A DNA stretch of 64,000 nt from Thermoleophilia bacterium SCSIO 60948 (GCA_021496505.1 CP053031.1:1790001-1854000); one strand, 5' to 3'; shown: positions 16,350 to 25,808, counted from the first letter of the stretch. A program made the numbers and translations. Notes: generated from the letters alone by a model not told the origin.

Positions 16350-19166
16350 TCAGAGCACCGCCGAGATGACGGGCACGCCGGCGGCCTCGAGCGCCGGGAC
16401 GATCTGACGCGCGAATGGATGCTCGGCGGGATCGAGCCCCGACGGGTTCGGGATCGTGAGCGAGGCGGTGTCGCCGGCGAGGGCGGTCCTGATGCCGGAG
16501 GCGCCGAGCGATTCGAGAACGGCGCTCGCGCGGTCCGCGTCGTCCGCGGCGACCTCGACCCGCAGGGGGCGGCCGGGGCCGATCGCCTCGGGGAGCGACG
16601 CCGCCGCGGTCCGGCGCTCGGCCGCATAGCGGGCGGAGGCCGCATCGGGCGCGGCCGCCGGCGCTCCGCCGGGCCGCGCGATCGCGTTCAGCAGGAACAG
16701 CGACATCCCCTCCGTGTAGGCGCGGAAATTCGGCTCGCCCGAGAACAGGACGACCTCGCCCTCGCCGAAGCGCTCGTCGATCAGCGCCGAGGTCCCGCGC
16801 AGCACGGACTGACCCTCTGCGTAGCCCGATGTGAAGAAGTCCGAGCGCGACCGCGGGAAGCGCAGCGCGCTCGCGCTGGCAGACCCCGGTCGCAGGACGT
16901 CCTCGCCGAGGTTGAACTCGTAGGCGAAGCGAGGCGCTCCGAGCGTGAGCGCGGACTTCGGCGAGACGGCGACCCGGAACATCGAGCCTGGCACGACCAG
17001 CTCCTCGGGGCGCGAGGCACGCGCGGTCGTGAGGCGCTTGGCGATCGCGTAGGCCGTACCGCCGGCGGAGCCGGACCCACCCGTGCCGATGTAGCGCCCG
17101 CCCGCGTTCACCCAGTCGCGGATCTCATCGCCCGCCGTATCGAGCGTGCCGGTGCCGACGCCCGGCACGACGAAGACGTCGTAGTCGCCGTTGGCGAGTG
17201 CCCCGGCGTCGACCTGACCCCCCGTCAGGACGTCGAACGGGATCTCCCACGTGCCGCGCAGGCTGAAGCGCAGCTGCCGCGCCGATTCCTGGGTCGAGGC
17301 GTAGAGCGCGACCGAGGGCGTGCCGACCGGCTTGCCGGCGGGGGCCGGCCCGCTCGCGAACCGGATCTTCGTCCGGAAGTCGGTGGCGGCATCCTCGAGC
17401 TGGGTCGCGTCGACCCCGTCGAGGTCGATCGCGAAGTCACCGCGGCCGATGCCTCCGGACGACTTCCCGACCCGCTCGACGTCGGCCCCGTCTCGCGCCA
17501 GGCGCATCGCCGCCGCGACCTGACTCGGGCTGCGGCCGTCGATGACCGCGAAGTCCGAGGCCTCCGGATCGCCGGCGAGGCCACCCTGCGGCCCGGCGTC
17601 GACGGGCTCTGCCTCCGGATCGACGCGAGCCCCGGTGAACCACGCATCGAGGTTCATCAGCAGCGGGTTGGACCACGCGGTGACGTCGTAGAAGTAGGGG
17701 AACGGGACGTAGCTGTCCTGGCCGAGGATCGCCTGGACCCAGCGCTTCTGGACCTGGTTCATCGGCACCCAGTAGGTCCCCGCCGGCAGTCGGGTCGTGC
17801 GCGGCCCGCGGCCGTAGCGCCGCAGGCCCGGGACCTGGACCGGCGCGGTCAGGCGCCGCACCTCGACGTCGAAGTCGCGAAGCCGGTCGACGAGCTCGGA
17901 TGCCTCGGGGAAGTTCGAGGGCGAGAAGAAGTAGTTGCGGATCGTCAGGTCCGGCACCTGGCGCTCGACCTCGGCGTCCGGCTGATAGACGCGGTTGGGC
18001 TCGAGCTTCCCGGCCCTGCCCTCGGCGAGCGCGGTGCGGTGCTCGCGCCAGAGGCCCATGAGGATCGAGCGCTTGTTCTGGGCCGCCGTCCTGAGGGTCG
18101 TCCAGCCGGCCACCCTCTGCTCGAGCCAGCGCTGGCGATTCGTGTCGTCGCCGCCCTTCTCATAGGTCATCCCCGCCGCGCCGAACGCCGTCGTCGGGAC
18201 CGTGTCGCCGTAGCCCATGTAGAGCAGGTCGTAGATGTCGTAGTTGAAGAAGTCGAAGCTCTCGGAGCCCGGCTCCTGACGCGCCTCGAACGCCTCGCTG
18301 TTCGCGCCGCCGTACAGATCGTTGATCCACCCCACGGCCTGCGGGCTGATCTCGTGGTGGATCGGATCGGCGTTCGGAGGGAAGAAGAACTGCCTCCCGC
18401 CCATCTCGTGGGCGTCGACGAAGAGGACCGGCGGCAGCTCGCGCAGCAGATCGATCTTCGCCGCGGTCTCGGGCTGCGTGCGGGCGAACCAGTCGCGGTT
18501 GAGATCGAAGCCGTTGTCGTTCTCGCGTCGCTCGTCGTCGCGACCGTCGGGGTTCTGCGTCGGTATGACGCCGGTCAGCAGCTCGTCGCGGATCTCGATC
18601 GCCGCGCAGTCCTCGCGCGCCGCGATCTCGTACAGCAGCTGGATCGCGGCGTCGCCGCCGGAGGGTTCGTTGCCATGGACGTTGCCCGCGTACCAGGCGA
18701 TCGCCGGCGAGCTCTCGGCCAGCTCCGTCGCCTCGGCCTGATCGGTCGAGCCGGCCCCCAGGCGCAGACGCTGCTGGCGTTCGGCGACCGCCTCTGGGTC
18801 GGCGACGTCGGCGGGGTCACCGGCGAGCGCGTAGACGAGCGGCTGGCCCGCGACCGACTCGCCGTACGTCGCGGCGGAAACGCGGTCGGTCTCGGAGTCG
18901 AGCCGCTCGACGTATGCGAGCAGCTCGTCGGTCGAGGCGACCTGGTTCGGGTAGCCGGGGATGGCTTCCTCGGGCGACGTGATCGAGCTGTCGAATGTCG
19001 GCTGCGTCGGGCACTCGGCGCCCCGCTGCGACGAGCCGAGTCCGCCCTGCTCCGCCGGCGGGGCCGCGAAGCCGACGGCGATCGACCCGGTCGTCGCCAC
19101 GAGCCCGGCCGAGACCGCGAGCGCGAACCGGATCCGGCCCCCTCTGCGAAGCGCGACGACCTTCAA
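16350..19166 (-). CDS. Secreted M14-family zinc carboxypeptidase, large multidomain form
   Basis: This 938-residue exported protein has a signal peptide (residues 1-35, ending near GFAAPPA) and an M14 carboxypeptidase domain at about residues 70-420. Zinc ligands are seen in NVHGNEPSG (HxxE) and later in FVDAHEMGG. FDLNRDWFA and TYEKGGD also fit the active site. The remaining 500 residues contain a Rossmann-like, class I glutamine-amidotransferase-like region (DYDVFVVPGVG, INAGG-like WVNAGGRYIGTGG). Bacterial members of this size are thought to act on peptides outside the cell. The long frame on the opposite strand is a GC shadow. Confidence 0.9.
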   Translation of the reverse strand: MKVVALRRGGRIRFALAVSAGLVATTGSIAVGFAAPPAEQGGLGSSQRGAECPTQPTFDSSITSPEEAIPGYPNQVASTDELLAYVERLDSETDRVSAATYGESVAGQPLVYALAGDPADVADPEAVAERQQRLRLGAGSTDQAEATELAESSPAIAWYAGNVHGNEPSGGDAAIQLLYEIAAREDCAAIEIRDELLTGVIPTQNPDGRDDERRENDNGFDLNRDWFARTQPETAAKIDLLRELPPVLFVDAHEMGGRQFFFPPNADPIHHEISPQAVGWINDLYGGANSEAFEARQEPGSESFDFFNYDIYDLLYMGYGDTVPTTAFGAAGMTYEKGGDDTNRQRWLEQRVAGWTTLRTAAQNKRSILMGLWREHRTALAEGRAGKLEPNRVYQPDAEVERQVPDLTIRNYFFSPSNFPEASELVDRLRDFDVEVRRLTAPVQVPGLRRYGRGPRTTRLPAGTYWVPMNQVQKRWVQAILGQDSYVPFPYFYDVTAWSNPLLMNLDAWFTGARVDPEAEPVDAGPQGGLAGDPEASDFAVIDGRSPSQVAAAMRLARDGADVERVGKSSGGIGRGDFAIDLDGVDATQLEDAATDFRTKIRFASGPAPAGKPVGTPSVALYASTQESARQLRFSLRGTWEIPFDVLTGGQVDAGALANGDYDVFVVPGVGTGTLDTAGDEIRDWVNAGGRYIGTGGSGSAGGTAYAIAKRLTTARASRPEELVVPGSMFRVAVSPKSALTLGAPRFAYEFNLGEDVLRPGSASASALRFPRSRSDFFTSGYAEGQSVLRGTSALIDERFGEGEVVLFSGEPNFRAYTEGMSLFLLNAIARPGGAPAAAPDAASARYAAERRTAAASLPEAIGPGRPLRVEVAADDADRASAVLESLGASGIRTALAGDTASLTIPNPSGLDPAEHPFARQIVPALEAAGVPVISAVL

Positions 19167-19314
19167 GGCTCCTCAAAGTAGACCATCCCGAGCCCGCCGG
19201 AGAGTCCGCCTCGAGGCTGAGGCGAAGTCCTCCGCGCTGATTACGCGCGACTGGGATGGAGGGCGGATACTGCCCTCGCTCTTTGAAGGAAACAACGAAA
19301 CCGGGGGAAACGAA

Positions 19315-20667
19315 ATGACCGCCGAGCAATTCGCGGAGCTCGCCGAGCGAGTCCAGGGACCCGTCCTCACGCCGGACGACGCCGGCTACGAGAAGGAGGT
19401 CGCGGCCCACAACCTCGCGATCGTCAACACGCCGCCCGTCGTCGTCGGCGCGACCTCGACGCAGGATGTCGCCGCGACGGTGGCGTTCGCGGCCGAGCAG
19501 GGGTCGAAGGTGACCGTGCTGTCGACCGGACACGGCGCCTACGCCCCGGTCACCGAAGGCATCCTCCTGAACGTGCGGCGTCTCGATGGGGTCGACGTCG
19601 ACCCCGAGAACCGGGTCGCGCGGATCGGCGGTGGCGCGATCGCGGGCGACCTGATCGCCGCGGCGGCGCCACACGGGCTGGCCCCGATCCTCGGGTCCTC
19701 CGCCACCGTCGGTGTCGTCGGATACCTGATGGGCGGCGGCCTCGGACCGCTCGTCCGCAGTCACGGCTTCTCGTCCGATTACGTCAGGGCGGTCACCATC
19801 GTGGTCGCCTCGGGTGAGGTCGTCCGCGCCGATGCCGAGCAGAACACCGACCTCCTGTGGGCCGTTCGCGGCGGCAAGACCGGGCTCGGCGTCGTGACCG
19901 AGCTCGAGCTCGAGCTGGCAGAGATACCGAGCCTCTACGCGGGCGGCCTGTTCTTCGAGGCGGAGGACATCGAAACGGCGCTGAACGGATGGATCGACTG
20001 GGTCCCGAGCGCTGACGAGAACGTCACGTCGAGCGCGCTCGTGATCCACTTTCCACCGTTCGAGATGGTGCCGCCGCCGCTTCGCGGCAGGACGTTGCTC
20101 CACGTGCGATTCGCCTACCCCGGCGACGTCTCGCGCGGCGAGGAGCTCGCCGCACCATTGCGTGAGCTCGCGCCGGTCTACATGGACATGCTCGGCGAGA
20201 TGCCGCTCGGCGAGGTGGCCCGGATCCACAACGATCCGCCGGATGCCGGGCCGAGCTGGGTCAGCGGCATGCTGCTCGACCGGATCGACGCGGACTTCGC
20301 CGCGGCGTTGCTCGAGGTGGTGGGACCGCAGGTCGAGGAACCGACGTTCTTCGCCGGCGAGGTTCGCCACATCGCCGGGCGCTCGGGCTCCGACGTGCCC
20401 GAGGGCTCCGCTGTCGGCGGACGCGGCGCGGCGTTCACGATGAACTTCATCGCCGCCGACCCGAGCCGGTTCGCTGCCGCGCCCGCGACGTTCGACGAGA
20501 TCCTGGCCAAGCTCGGGCCGTGGATGTCCGAGCAGACCAACATCAACTTCGCCGGGCCGAAGCGCTCCGCGGAGCACTACGCGAGCGCCTGGCCCGAGGA
20601 AACGTTCGCGCGGCTCAACGAGATCCGCTCCGAGCGCGACCCGGGCGGCGTTTTCGCCGCGAGCTGA
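19315..20667 (+). CDS. FAD-binding (PCMH-type) oxidoreductase
   Basis: A 450-residue flavoprotein of the berberine-bridge/6-hydroxynicotine oxidase type. The PCMH FAD domain spans about residues 35-205, with LSTGHGAYAP as the His site and VGVVGYLMGGGLGPLVRSHG as the second loop. In double-covalent enzymes that second loop holds a Cys. Here Val occupies the place, so FAD is probably linked through His only or bound non-covalently. The C-terminus ends NEIRSERDPGGVF, a BBE-like tail without the usual NY(x)N. The ATG follows GGGGGAAACGAA. The substrate is unknown. Confidence 0.87.
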   Translation: MTAEQFAELAERVQGPVLTPDDAGYEKEVAAHNLAIVNTPPVVVGATSTQDVAATVAFAAEQGSKVTVLSTGHGAYAPVTEGILLNVRRLDGVDVDPENRVARIGGGAIAGDLIAAAAPHGLAPILGSSATVGVVGYLMGGGLGPLVRSHGFSSDYVRAVTIVVASGEVVRADAEQNTDLLWAVRGGKTGLGVVTELELELAEIPSLYAGGLFFEAEDIETALNGWIDWVPSADENVTSSALVIHFPPFEMVPPPLRGRTLLHVRFAYPGDVSRGEELAAPLRELAPVYMDMLGEMPLGEVARIHNDPPDAGPSWVSGMLLDRIDADFAAALLEVVGPQVEEPTFFAGEVRHIAGRSGSDVPEGSAVGGRGAAFTMNFIAADPSRFAAAPATFDEILAKLGPWMSEQTNINFAGPKRSAEHYASAWPEETFARLNEIRSERDPGGVFAAS

Positions 20668-20674
20668 GCGGCGC

Positions 20675-20703
20675 GGGCCCGGTGGCATCTCGCCACCGGG
20701 CCC
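20675..20703. terminator. Bidirectional hairpin terminator
   Basis: GGGCCCGGTGGC at 20675-20686 and its exact complement at 20692-20703 form a 12-bp stem with a 5-nt loop. It lies between the convergent FAD oxidoreductase and PhoD genes. There is no T-run, as is common in high-GC actinobacteria. Confidence 0.7.
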
Positions 20704-20725
20704 TGGCCGCCGCGCGAGCTCGCGC

Positions 20726-22420
20726 TCAGTCGGTGAGCTGGGCGCGCAGGCGGTCTGCCTCGACCTCGCTCGAGCGGCGCCGCGGCGCGGTGACGCGACC
20801 CTCGGCGACCTCTGAGATCCCGGGGCTCCCGGCCTCGGTCGTAAGCGTCGCGCGCGTCGCGACCTGGCCGCCGGGCTGGGTCACGTAGGGCACGACGCGA
20901 TAGTCGGAGGACCACTCGCCCGCCGTGAGCCGGCAGCGAACGTAGCCGCGCTGGTTGTTGAAGAACCTGATGTGGGGATTCTCGGCCAGCGTCTGGGCCG
21001 TGTCGGCGCGGACGTCCGAGCCGTCACCGCCGGAGGTGATCGAGGTTCCGACGAACTCGGTCGCGATCACCTCGGAACCCGGATCCTCGAAGTCGCGCAG
21101 GATGTCATTGCCCCAGTTGGCGTGGACGTCACCGGTGAGCACGACCGGGTTCGCCACGCCCTGCTCGGCGATGAACGAGCTGATCCGCTCGCGCGAGGCC
21201 GGATAGCCGTCCCAGGCGTCCATGCTGAACGTCTCGCCCGTGCCGAACGTCCGGTCCTGGCGGGCGTAGAAGACCTGCTGGGCTAGGACGTTCCAGGTCG
21301 CGTCGGACTCGGCGAGCCCGTTCAGCAGCCAGCGCTCCTGACGGTTGCCGGTCAGGGTCCGCGATGGATCGGTCGACTCCGGCGAAGGCGCCTTCGTCCC
21401 GTCGCCGTTGGCCTGATCGTCGCGATATTGGCGCGTGTCGAGAACCGAGAACTCGGCCAGCGTGCCGTAGCTCAGGCGCCGGTACAGCAGCATGTCCGGT
21501 CCGCGGGGCACGGACGATCGGCGCAGGGGCATGTTCTCGTAATAGGCCTGATAGGCGTTCGCGCGGCGCTTGAGGAAGCCGAGCGGCGAGTTTCCGTCCT
21601 CGGGGATCTCGTCGGCGTAGTTGTTGTCGACCTCGTGGTCGTCCCACGTGACGATGAACGGGAACGCGGCGTGTGCGGCCTGCAGATCGCGGTCGGTGCG
21701 GTACTGGGCGTGGCGCTGCCGGTAATCCGCCAGCGTCGTTATCTCACCGCCCTTGTGCTGGCGCACGTTCCCCGCGGGCGCGACGTAGTCGCCGGCCTCG
21801 TACTCGTAGATGTAGTCGCCGAGATGGATGACCAGGTCGAGGTCCTCCTTGGCCATCGCGCGATAGGCGTTGAAGTAACCGTGCTCGTACTGCTGGCACG
21901 AGGCGAAGGCGAAGTTCAGCTCGGAGACGGTCGAGCCGAAGGCCGGCGCCGTCTTCGTGCGGCCGACCGGGCTCACGTCCGAGCCGACGACGAAGCGGTA
22001 GTGGTACTCGCGAGCGGGCCTCAGACCCCCGACCTCGACGTGGACGGAGTGGCCGAGCTCGGGTCGCGCCACAGTGCGGCCCCTGCGGACGACGCGGCGG
22101 AAGCGTTCGTCCGACGCGACCTCCCAGCGGACCTCGACCTTGCGATCGGGCATCCCGCCCTTGCCGTCGTCGGCGAGCGGCCTCGGCGCCAGCCGGGTCC
22201 ACAGGACAATCCCGTCGGGAAGCGGATCGCCGGAGGCCACGCCGAGCGAGAACGGATCGTCGGAGAAACGCGGCGCCGCGAGCGCGCGCTCGGTGTAGGG
22301 CCCGGCGCCGAGAACCACGCCGGCCGCCGTGGTACCGCTGAGGCCGAGGAAGCGCCGACGGTCGATCGACCCCATGCGTGCCAGCCGTTGCTCGTCGGGT
22401 CGCTGGTCGTCAGGGCGCAT
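20726..22420 (-). CDS. phoD: PhoD-type alkaline phosphatase/phosphodiesterase, Tat-exported
   Basis: The 564-residue protein opens with a twin-arginine signal (SIDRRRFLGLSGTTAAG). A PhoD N-terminal domain follows with FSLGVASGDPLPDGIVLWTRL. The metallophosphatase core shows FASCQQYEHGYFNAYR, HLGDYIYEYE, TWDDHEVDNNYAD and LTGDVHANW, all metal-binding motifs. It releases phosphate from phosphoesters outside the membrane using Fe/Ca. The ATG at 22420 was chosen because GAGGAG lies 5 nt upstream and it places the RR motif near the N-terminus. A GTTCACC on the coding strand at 22519-22525 may be part of a PHO box. Confidence 0.93.
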   Translation of the reverse strand: MRPDDQRPDEQRLARMGSIDRRRFLGLSGTTAAGVVLGAGPYTERALAAPRFSDDPFSLGVASGDPLPDGIVLWTRLAPRPLADDGKGGMPDRKVEVRWEVASDERFRRVVRRGRTVARPELGHSVHVEVGGLRPAREYHYRFVVGSDVSPVGRTKTAPAFGSTVSELNFAFASCQQYEHGYFNAYRAMAKEDLDLVIHLGDYIYEYEAGDYVAPAGNVRQHKGGEITTLADYRQRHAQYRTDRDLQAAHAAFPFIVTWDDHEVDNNYADEIPEDGNSPLGFLKRRANAYQAYYENMPLRRSSVPRGPDMLLYRRLSYGTLAEFSVLDTRQYRDDQANGDGTKAPSPESTDPSRTLTGNRQERWLLNGLAESDATWNVLAQQVFYARQDRTFGTGETFSMDAWDGYPASRERISSFIAEQGVANPVVLTGDVHANWGNDILRDFEDPGSEVIATEFVGTSITSGGDGSDVRADTAQTLAENPHIRFFNNQRGYVRCRLTAGEWSSDYRVVPYVTQPGGQVATRATLTTEAGSPGISEVAEGRVTAPRRRSSEVEADRLRAQLTD

Positions 22421-22579
22421 CGGTACTCCTCGGATCGTGGACCCCCCGGTCGGCGAGAGACCATCGCGCGCGGCCGCACGCCGGTCGTTACCGACCCGTT
22501 GCACCGATGTCGAAGAGTGGTGAACGCTCTCGGCGCGGAGCCGCGGGCAGCCACGAGCCGGTGCCCGCCGGGCTCTATG

Positions 22580-22593
22580 CGAACATGTGTTCG
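22580..22593. promoter_or_regulatory. LexA-type SOS box at the dinB start
   Basis: CGAAC-ATGT-GTTCG has perfect 5-bp arms and matches the Gram-positive SOS consensus CGAACRNRYGTTYC at every position but the last. It covers the dinB start codon, so LexA binding would block transcription initiation or early elongation of dinB. Confidence 0.8.
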
Positions 22594-23777
22594 TGCGCCA
22601 GGAGCGAACCGACGCCTCGATCCTTCATGCGGACGCCGACGCGTTCTTCGCCGCCGTCGAGCAGCGCGACGACCGCTCGCTGCGCGGACGGCCCGTCGCC
22701 GTCGGCTCGGGAGTGGTCATGGCAGCCAGCTACGAGGCGCGGGCGTACGGGATCCGCGGCGGGATGGGCGGCGCCGAGGCGAAGCGACGCTGCCCCGAGA
22801 TCCGCTTCGCACCTCCCCGGTTCACCGCCTACATCGAGGCGAGCCGGGGGCTGTTCGACGTCTTCCGCGGCCTCTCCCCCGTCGTCGAGGGCCTGTCGCT
22901 CGAGGAGGCCTTCCTCGACGGCGCCGGACTCGACCACATCGGCGGCACGCCGCTCGAGATAGCGGATCGGTTGCGCCGCGAGTGCATGGAGCGGGTCGGG
23001 CTCGCCGTCACGGTCGGCCTCGGGCGCACGAAGCTCGTCGCGAAGATGGCGAGTCGCGCGGCCAAGCCCGACGGCCTCCTGCTCATCGAGCCCGGTCGCG
23101 AGCGTGATTTCCTCGATGCGCTGCCGGTCGAGTCGATCTGGGGGATCGGCCCGAAGACGGCCGAGCAACTCCACCGCAACGGCCTGCGCCGGGTCGGCGA
23201 CGTGACCCGGCTGCCCGAGGGCTCGCTCGTGGCGATCGTCGGAGGGCCGACCGGCTCTCATCTCCACGCCCTGTTGACGAACCGCCGCGGCACGCGCGTG
23301 CGGCCGTCGAGCGGCCGACGCTCTGTCGGCGCCCAGCACGCGATCGGCCGCGCCCGGCGCTCGCGATCGGAGCAGCGGGCGATCGTCGCCTCGCTCGTCG
23401 AGCGCGTCTCGCGGCGGATGCGGACGGGCGGGCGCAGCGGTCGCACGATCTCACTCCGCCTGCGCTTCGGCGACTACACCCGCGCGACCCGATCGCTGAC
23501 GCTCGCCGCCCCCACGGCGGCCGGCGGATTGATCGAGCTGGCGGCGCTGCGCCTTCTCGACGAAGCCGGTCCCGAGATATCCGCGCGCGGCCTGACGCTG
23601 CTGGGAGTGGCGGTGACGAATCTCTCGGCGCCCGGACTCGGCGTGCAGCTCGGGCTCGAGCTCGACTCGGCGGCGAGCCAGGGTCTCGACCTCGCGCTCG
23701 ACGAGATTCGCGGCCGCTACGGCGCCACCTCGGTGACCCGCGGCCCGGGGACGGACCGCTGGTTGTCGGAGGCCTGA
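22587..23777 (+). CDS. dinB: DNA polymerase IV (Y-family, DinB)
   Basis: The 396-residue translesion polymerase starts with SILHADADAFFAAVEQRDD (metal-binding Asp in HADADAFFA, steric gate Phe). It continues with MAASYEARAYGI, the catalytic SLEEAFLDGAG, the helix-hairpin-helix WGIGPKTAEQL, and a little-finger domain with TISLRLRFGDYTRATRS. The C-terminus lacks an obvious QLxLF clamp-binding motif. The GTG at 22587 lies inside a LexA box. A second in-frame GTG at 22593 is equally possible, and no Shine-Dalgarno sequence is seen. Induction by DNA damage is therefore predicted. Confidence 0.92.
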   Translation: MFVRQERTDASILHADADAFFAAVEQRDDRSLRGRPVAVGSGVVMAASYEARAYGIRGGMGGAEAKRRCPEIRFAPPRFTAYIEASRGLFDVFRGLSPVVEGLSLEEAFLDGAGLDHIGGTPLEIADRLRRECMERVGLAVTVGLGRTKLVAKMASRAAKPDGLLLIEPGRERDFLDALPVESIWGIGPKTAEQLHRNGLRRVGDVTRLPEGSLVAIVGGPTGSHLHALLTNRRGTRVRPSSGRRSVGAQHAIGRARRSRSEQRAIVASLVERVSRRMRTGGRSGRTISLRLRFGDYTRATRSLTLAAPTAAGGLIELAALRLLDEAGPEISARGLTLLGVAVTNLSAPGLGVQLGLELDSAASQGLDLALDEIRGRYGATSVTRGPGTDRWLSEA

Positions 23778-23806
23778 CGTGGGACCTCGGGGGTTGCGCG
23801 GTTGGG

Positions 23807-23812
23807 TAGCGT
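23807..23812 (+). promoter_or_regulatory. Candidate -10 element TAGCGT for a leaderless MFS transcript
   Basis: TAGCGT ends exactly 7 nt before the GTG at 23820. The same 7-nt spacing is found at 32588, 38867 and 51345, and it helps choose this start over the TTG at 23802. Confidence 0.4.
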
Positions 23813-23819
23813 CGCTGGG

Positions 23820-25397
23820 GTGAGCGCCGCCACCGATCCCGACGGCCTCCACGGCGCGGCCGCCCCGTCCGAACAGGTCAGCTTCGGGAGCGGGCCCGGC
23901 CGCTGGGTGCTAGCGGTCGCGGTGCTCGGCTCGGGGATGGCGTTCCTCGACGGCACCGTCGTGAACGTCGCGCTGCCCGCGATGGGCGAGGATCTCGGCG
24001 CCTCGACGAGCGCGCTGCAGTGGATCCTGAACGGCTACATGCTGACGCTGGCGGCGCTGATCCTGCTCGGTGGCTCGCTCGGCGACCGGCTCGGACGGCG
24101 GCGGATCTTCGTCCTCGGCGTCGGGCTGTTCACGATCGCCTCCGCGCTCTGCACGCTCGCGCCGAGCTCCGAGGTGCTCGTCGGGGCGCGGCTGCTCCAG
24201 GGCGTCGGCGGAGCGATGCTCACGCCCGGCAGCCTCGCGATGATCGAAGCGAGCTTCGTGCGCGCCGACCGCGCCCGTGCGATCGGCGCCTGGTCCGGGC
24301 TCGCCGGCGTCACCACCGCGCTGGGGCCGCTGCTCGGCGGCTGGCTGGTGGAGGCGATCTCCTGGCGGGCGATCTTCCTCATCAACGTGCCGCTCGGCAT
24401 CGCGGTCATCGCGCTCGCGGTGCGCCACGTGCCCGAGACACGCGACCCGACCGCGAGCGGGCGGCTCGACTTCCGCGGTGCGTGCCTCGCCGCGATCGGG
24501 CTCGGCGGAACGACCTACGCGTTGATCGAGGCCCCCGAGCGCGGGCTCGGCGGCATCGTCGCGATCGCGGGCGTGATCGGAGTCGCGGCGCTCGTCGGCT
24601 TCCTCCTCGCCGAGCGCTCGAGCCCGAACCCGATGATGCCGCTGACGATGTTCCGCTCACGTCAGTTCAGCGCCGCCAACGGAGTCACGTTCACCGTCTA
24701 CGCGGCGCTCAGCGGTGTCTTCTTCCTGCTCGTCGCGTTCCTGCAGGTCGCCGTCGGGTTCTCACCGCTCGCCGCGGGAGCCAGCACGGTGCCGGTGACG
24801 CTGCTGATGCTCCTGTTCAGCTCGCGCGCCGGCGCGCTGGCCGAGCGCGTCGGCCCCCGCATCCCGCTGACCCTGGGGCCGCTGATCGTCGCGGCGGGAA
24901 TGCTTCTGATGACCACGATCGAGCCGGGCGACGCCTACCTCACCGGGATCCTTCCGGCGGTGCTCGTCTTCGGCATCGGCCTGACGCTCGTGGTCGCGCC
25001 GGTCACCTCGACGGTCCTGGCGGCCGCCGACTCGCGTCACTCCGGGATCGCCTCGGGGATCAACAACGCGGTCTCGCGAGTCGCGGGGCTGATCTCCGTC
25101 GCCGTGCTTCCGGTGATCGCCGGGCTCACCGGGGAGGCGTTCTACGACCCGGCGGCGATGCGAGACGGGTTCCACACCGCGATGACCGTGACCGCGGTCG
25201 TCGCCGCGCTCGGCGGCGCGCTCGCCTGGCTGACGATCCGCTCCGACGTCCTCGAGGAATGCGACGGCGACCAGGTCAGCGAGGCGCGGGCGGCAACGGA
25301 CTTCTCGTGCGGCGTCAACGGCGGGCCGGTGCTGCCGCAGACCGATGAGCATCAGATCCCGGCCGCCCCCGCGGTCGCCGGCGTGCGCTCGCCCTGA
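23820..25397 (+). CDS. MFS drug:H+ antiporter, DHA2 (14-helix) family
   Basis: The 525-residue membrane protein has FLDGTVVNVALPAMGEDLG in helix 1 (the D(x)TVVNVALP motif of the EmrB/QacA group). Motif A is GGSLGDRLGRRR and the motif C region is GLAGVTTALGPLLGG in helix 5. It should expel drugs or other amphipathic molecules with proton influx. The C-terminal ~45 residues are hydrophilic with two Cys. Starts at TTG 23802 or GTG 23820 are possible. The GTG is preferred from the promoter spacing. Confidence 0.9.
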   Translation: MSAATDPDGLHGAAAPSEQVSFGSGPGRWVLAVAVLGSGMAFLDGTVVNVALPAMGEDLGASTSALQWILNGYMLTLAALILLGGSLGDRLGRRRIFVLGVGLFTIASALCTLAPSSEVLVGARLLQGVGGAMLTPGSLAMIEASFVRADRARAIGAWSGLAGVTTALGPLLGGWLVEAISWRAIFLINVPLGIAVIALAVRHVPETRDPTASGRLDFRGACLAAIGLGGTTYALIEAPERGLGGIVAIAGVIGVAALVGFLLAERSSPNPMMPLTMFRSRQFSAANGVTFTVYAALSGVFFLLVAFLQVAVGFSPLAAGASTVPVTLLMLLFSSRAGALAERVGPRIPLTLGPLIVAAGMLLMTTIEPGDAYLTGILPAVLVFGIGLTLVVAPVTSTVLAAADSRHSGIASGINNAVSRVAGLISVAVLPVIAGLTGEAFYDPAAMRDGFHTAMTVTAVVAALGGALAWLTIRSDVLEECDGDQVSEARAATDFSCGVNGGPVLPQTDEHQIPAAPAVAGVRSP

Positions 25398-25445
25398 GGG
25401 GTCGAGCGCACGCGGCCCGGCGACGTCGTGGCGTCCGTCGTGCGA

Positions 25446-25760
25446 TCAGAGCATCGGCGAGCGCGGGATCCTCGTCTGGCCGCGGACCTCAGGCAGCAGC
25501 ATCCCGAGCCTGTCGACGAAGCACCAGGCCCAGTCCTCGCCGGGCTCGAGTGAGCGCATGATCGGATGCGTGGTCTGCGTCGCGTGCGCCGTGGCGTGCC
25601 GGTTGGGCGAGTCGTCGCAGCAGCCGACGTGCCCGCACTCGAGGCAGATCCGCAGGTGGAGCCACGGCGAGCCGATCCGCAGGCAGTCCTCGCAACCCGC
25701 GACGGAGGCGGGGAGCTCGGTGACGTGGACGTGGTCGAGATGGGTGCAGCGCTGGGTCAT
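25446..25760 (-). CDS. UBP-type zinc-finger protein
   Basis: A 104-residue protein that is essentially one zf-UBP domain. The Cys and His ligands run CTHLDH, GCEDCLR, LRICLECGHVGCCDDSPNRHATAH and then THPIMRSLEPGEDWAWCFVD. In eukaryotes the domain binds the ubiquitin C-terminus. Stand-alone bacterial copies are common in actinobacteria and their partner is unknown. The size is that of a single domain, so nothing seems missing. Confidence 0.88.
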   Translation of the reverse strand: MTQRCTHLDHVHVTELPASVAGCEDCLRIGSPWLHLRICLECGHVGCCDDSPNRHATAHATQTTHPIMRSLEPGEDWAWCFVDRLGMLLPEVRGQTRIPRSPML

Positions 25761-25808
25761 GAGCCCAGGGTCGCACCTCGCGCAAGCCCGGGGGGCGGAC
25801 GCCGGGGC

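Noticed and set aside
15492-19181. Open frame of 1229 codons on the plus strand
   Set aside because: It runs opposite the M14 peptidase gene and through the hydrolase. Its translation is Arg/Ala/Gly-rich without domains. High-GC sequence gives such shadows because stop codons are rare in the antisense frame.
22501-22530. Second LexA-like site or PHO box upstream of phoD
   Set aside because: A single GTTCACC is present but its next TTC is 10 bp away, not 11, so it is mentioned only as weak support and not listed as a feature.
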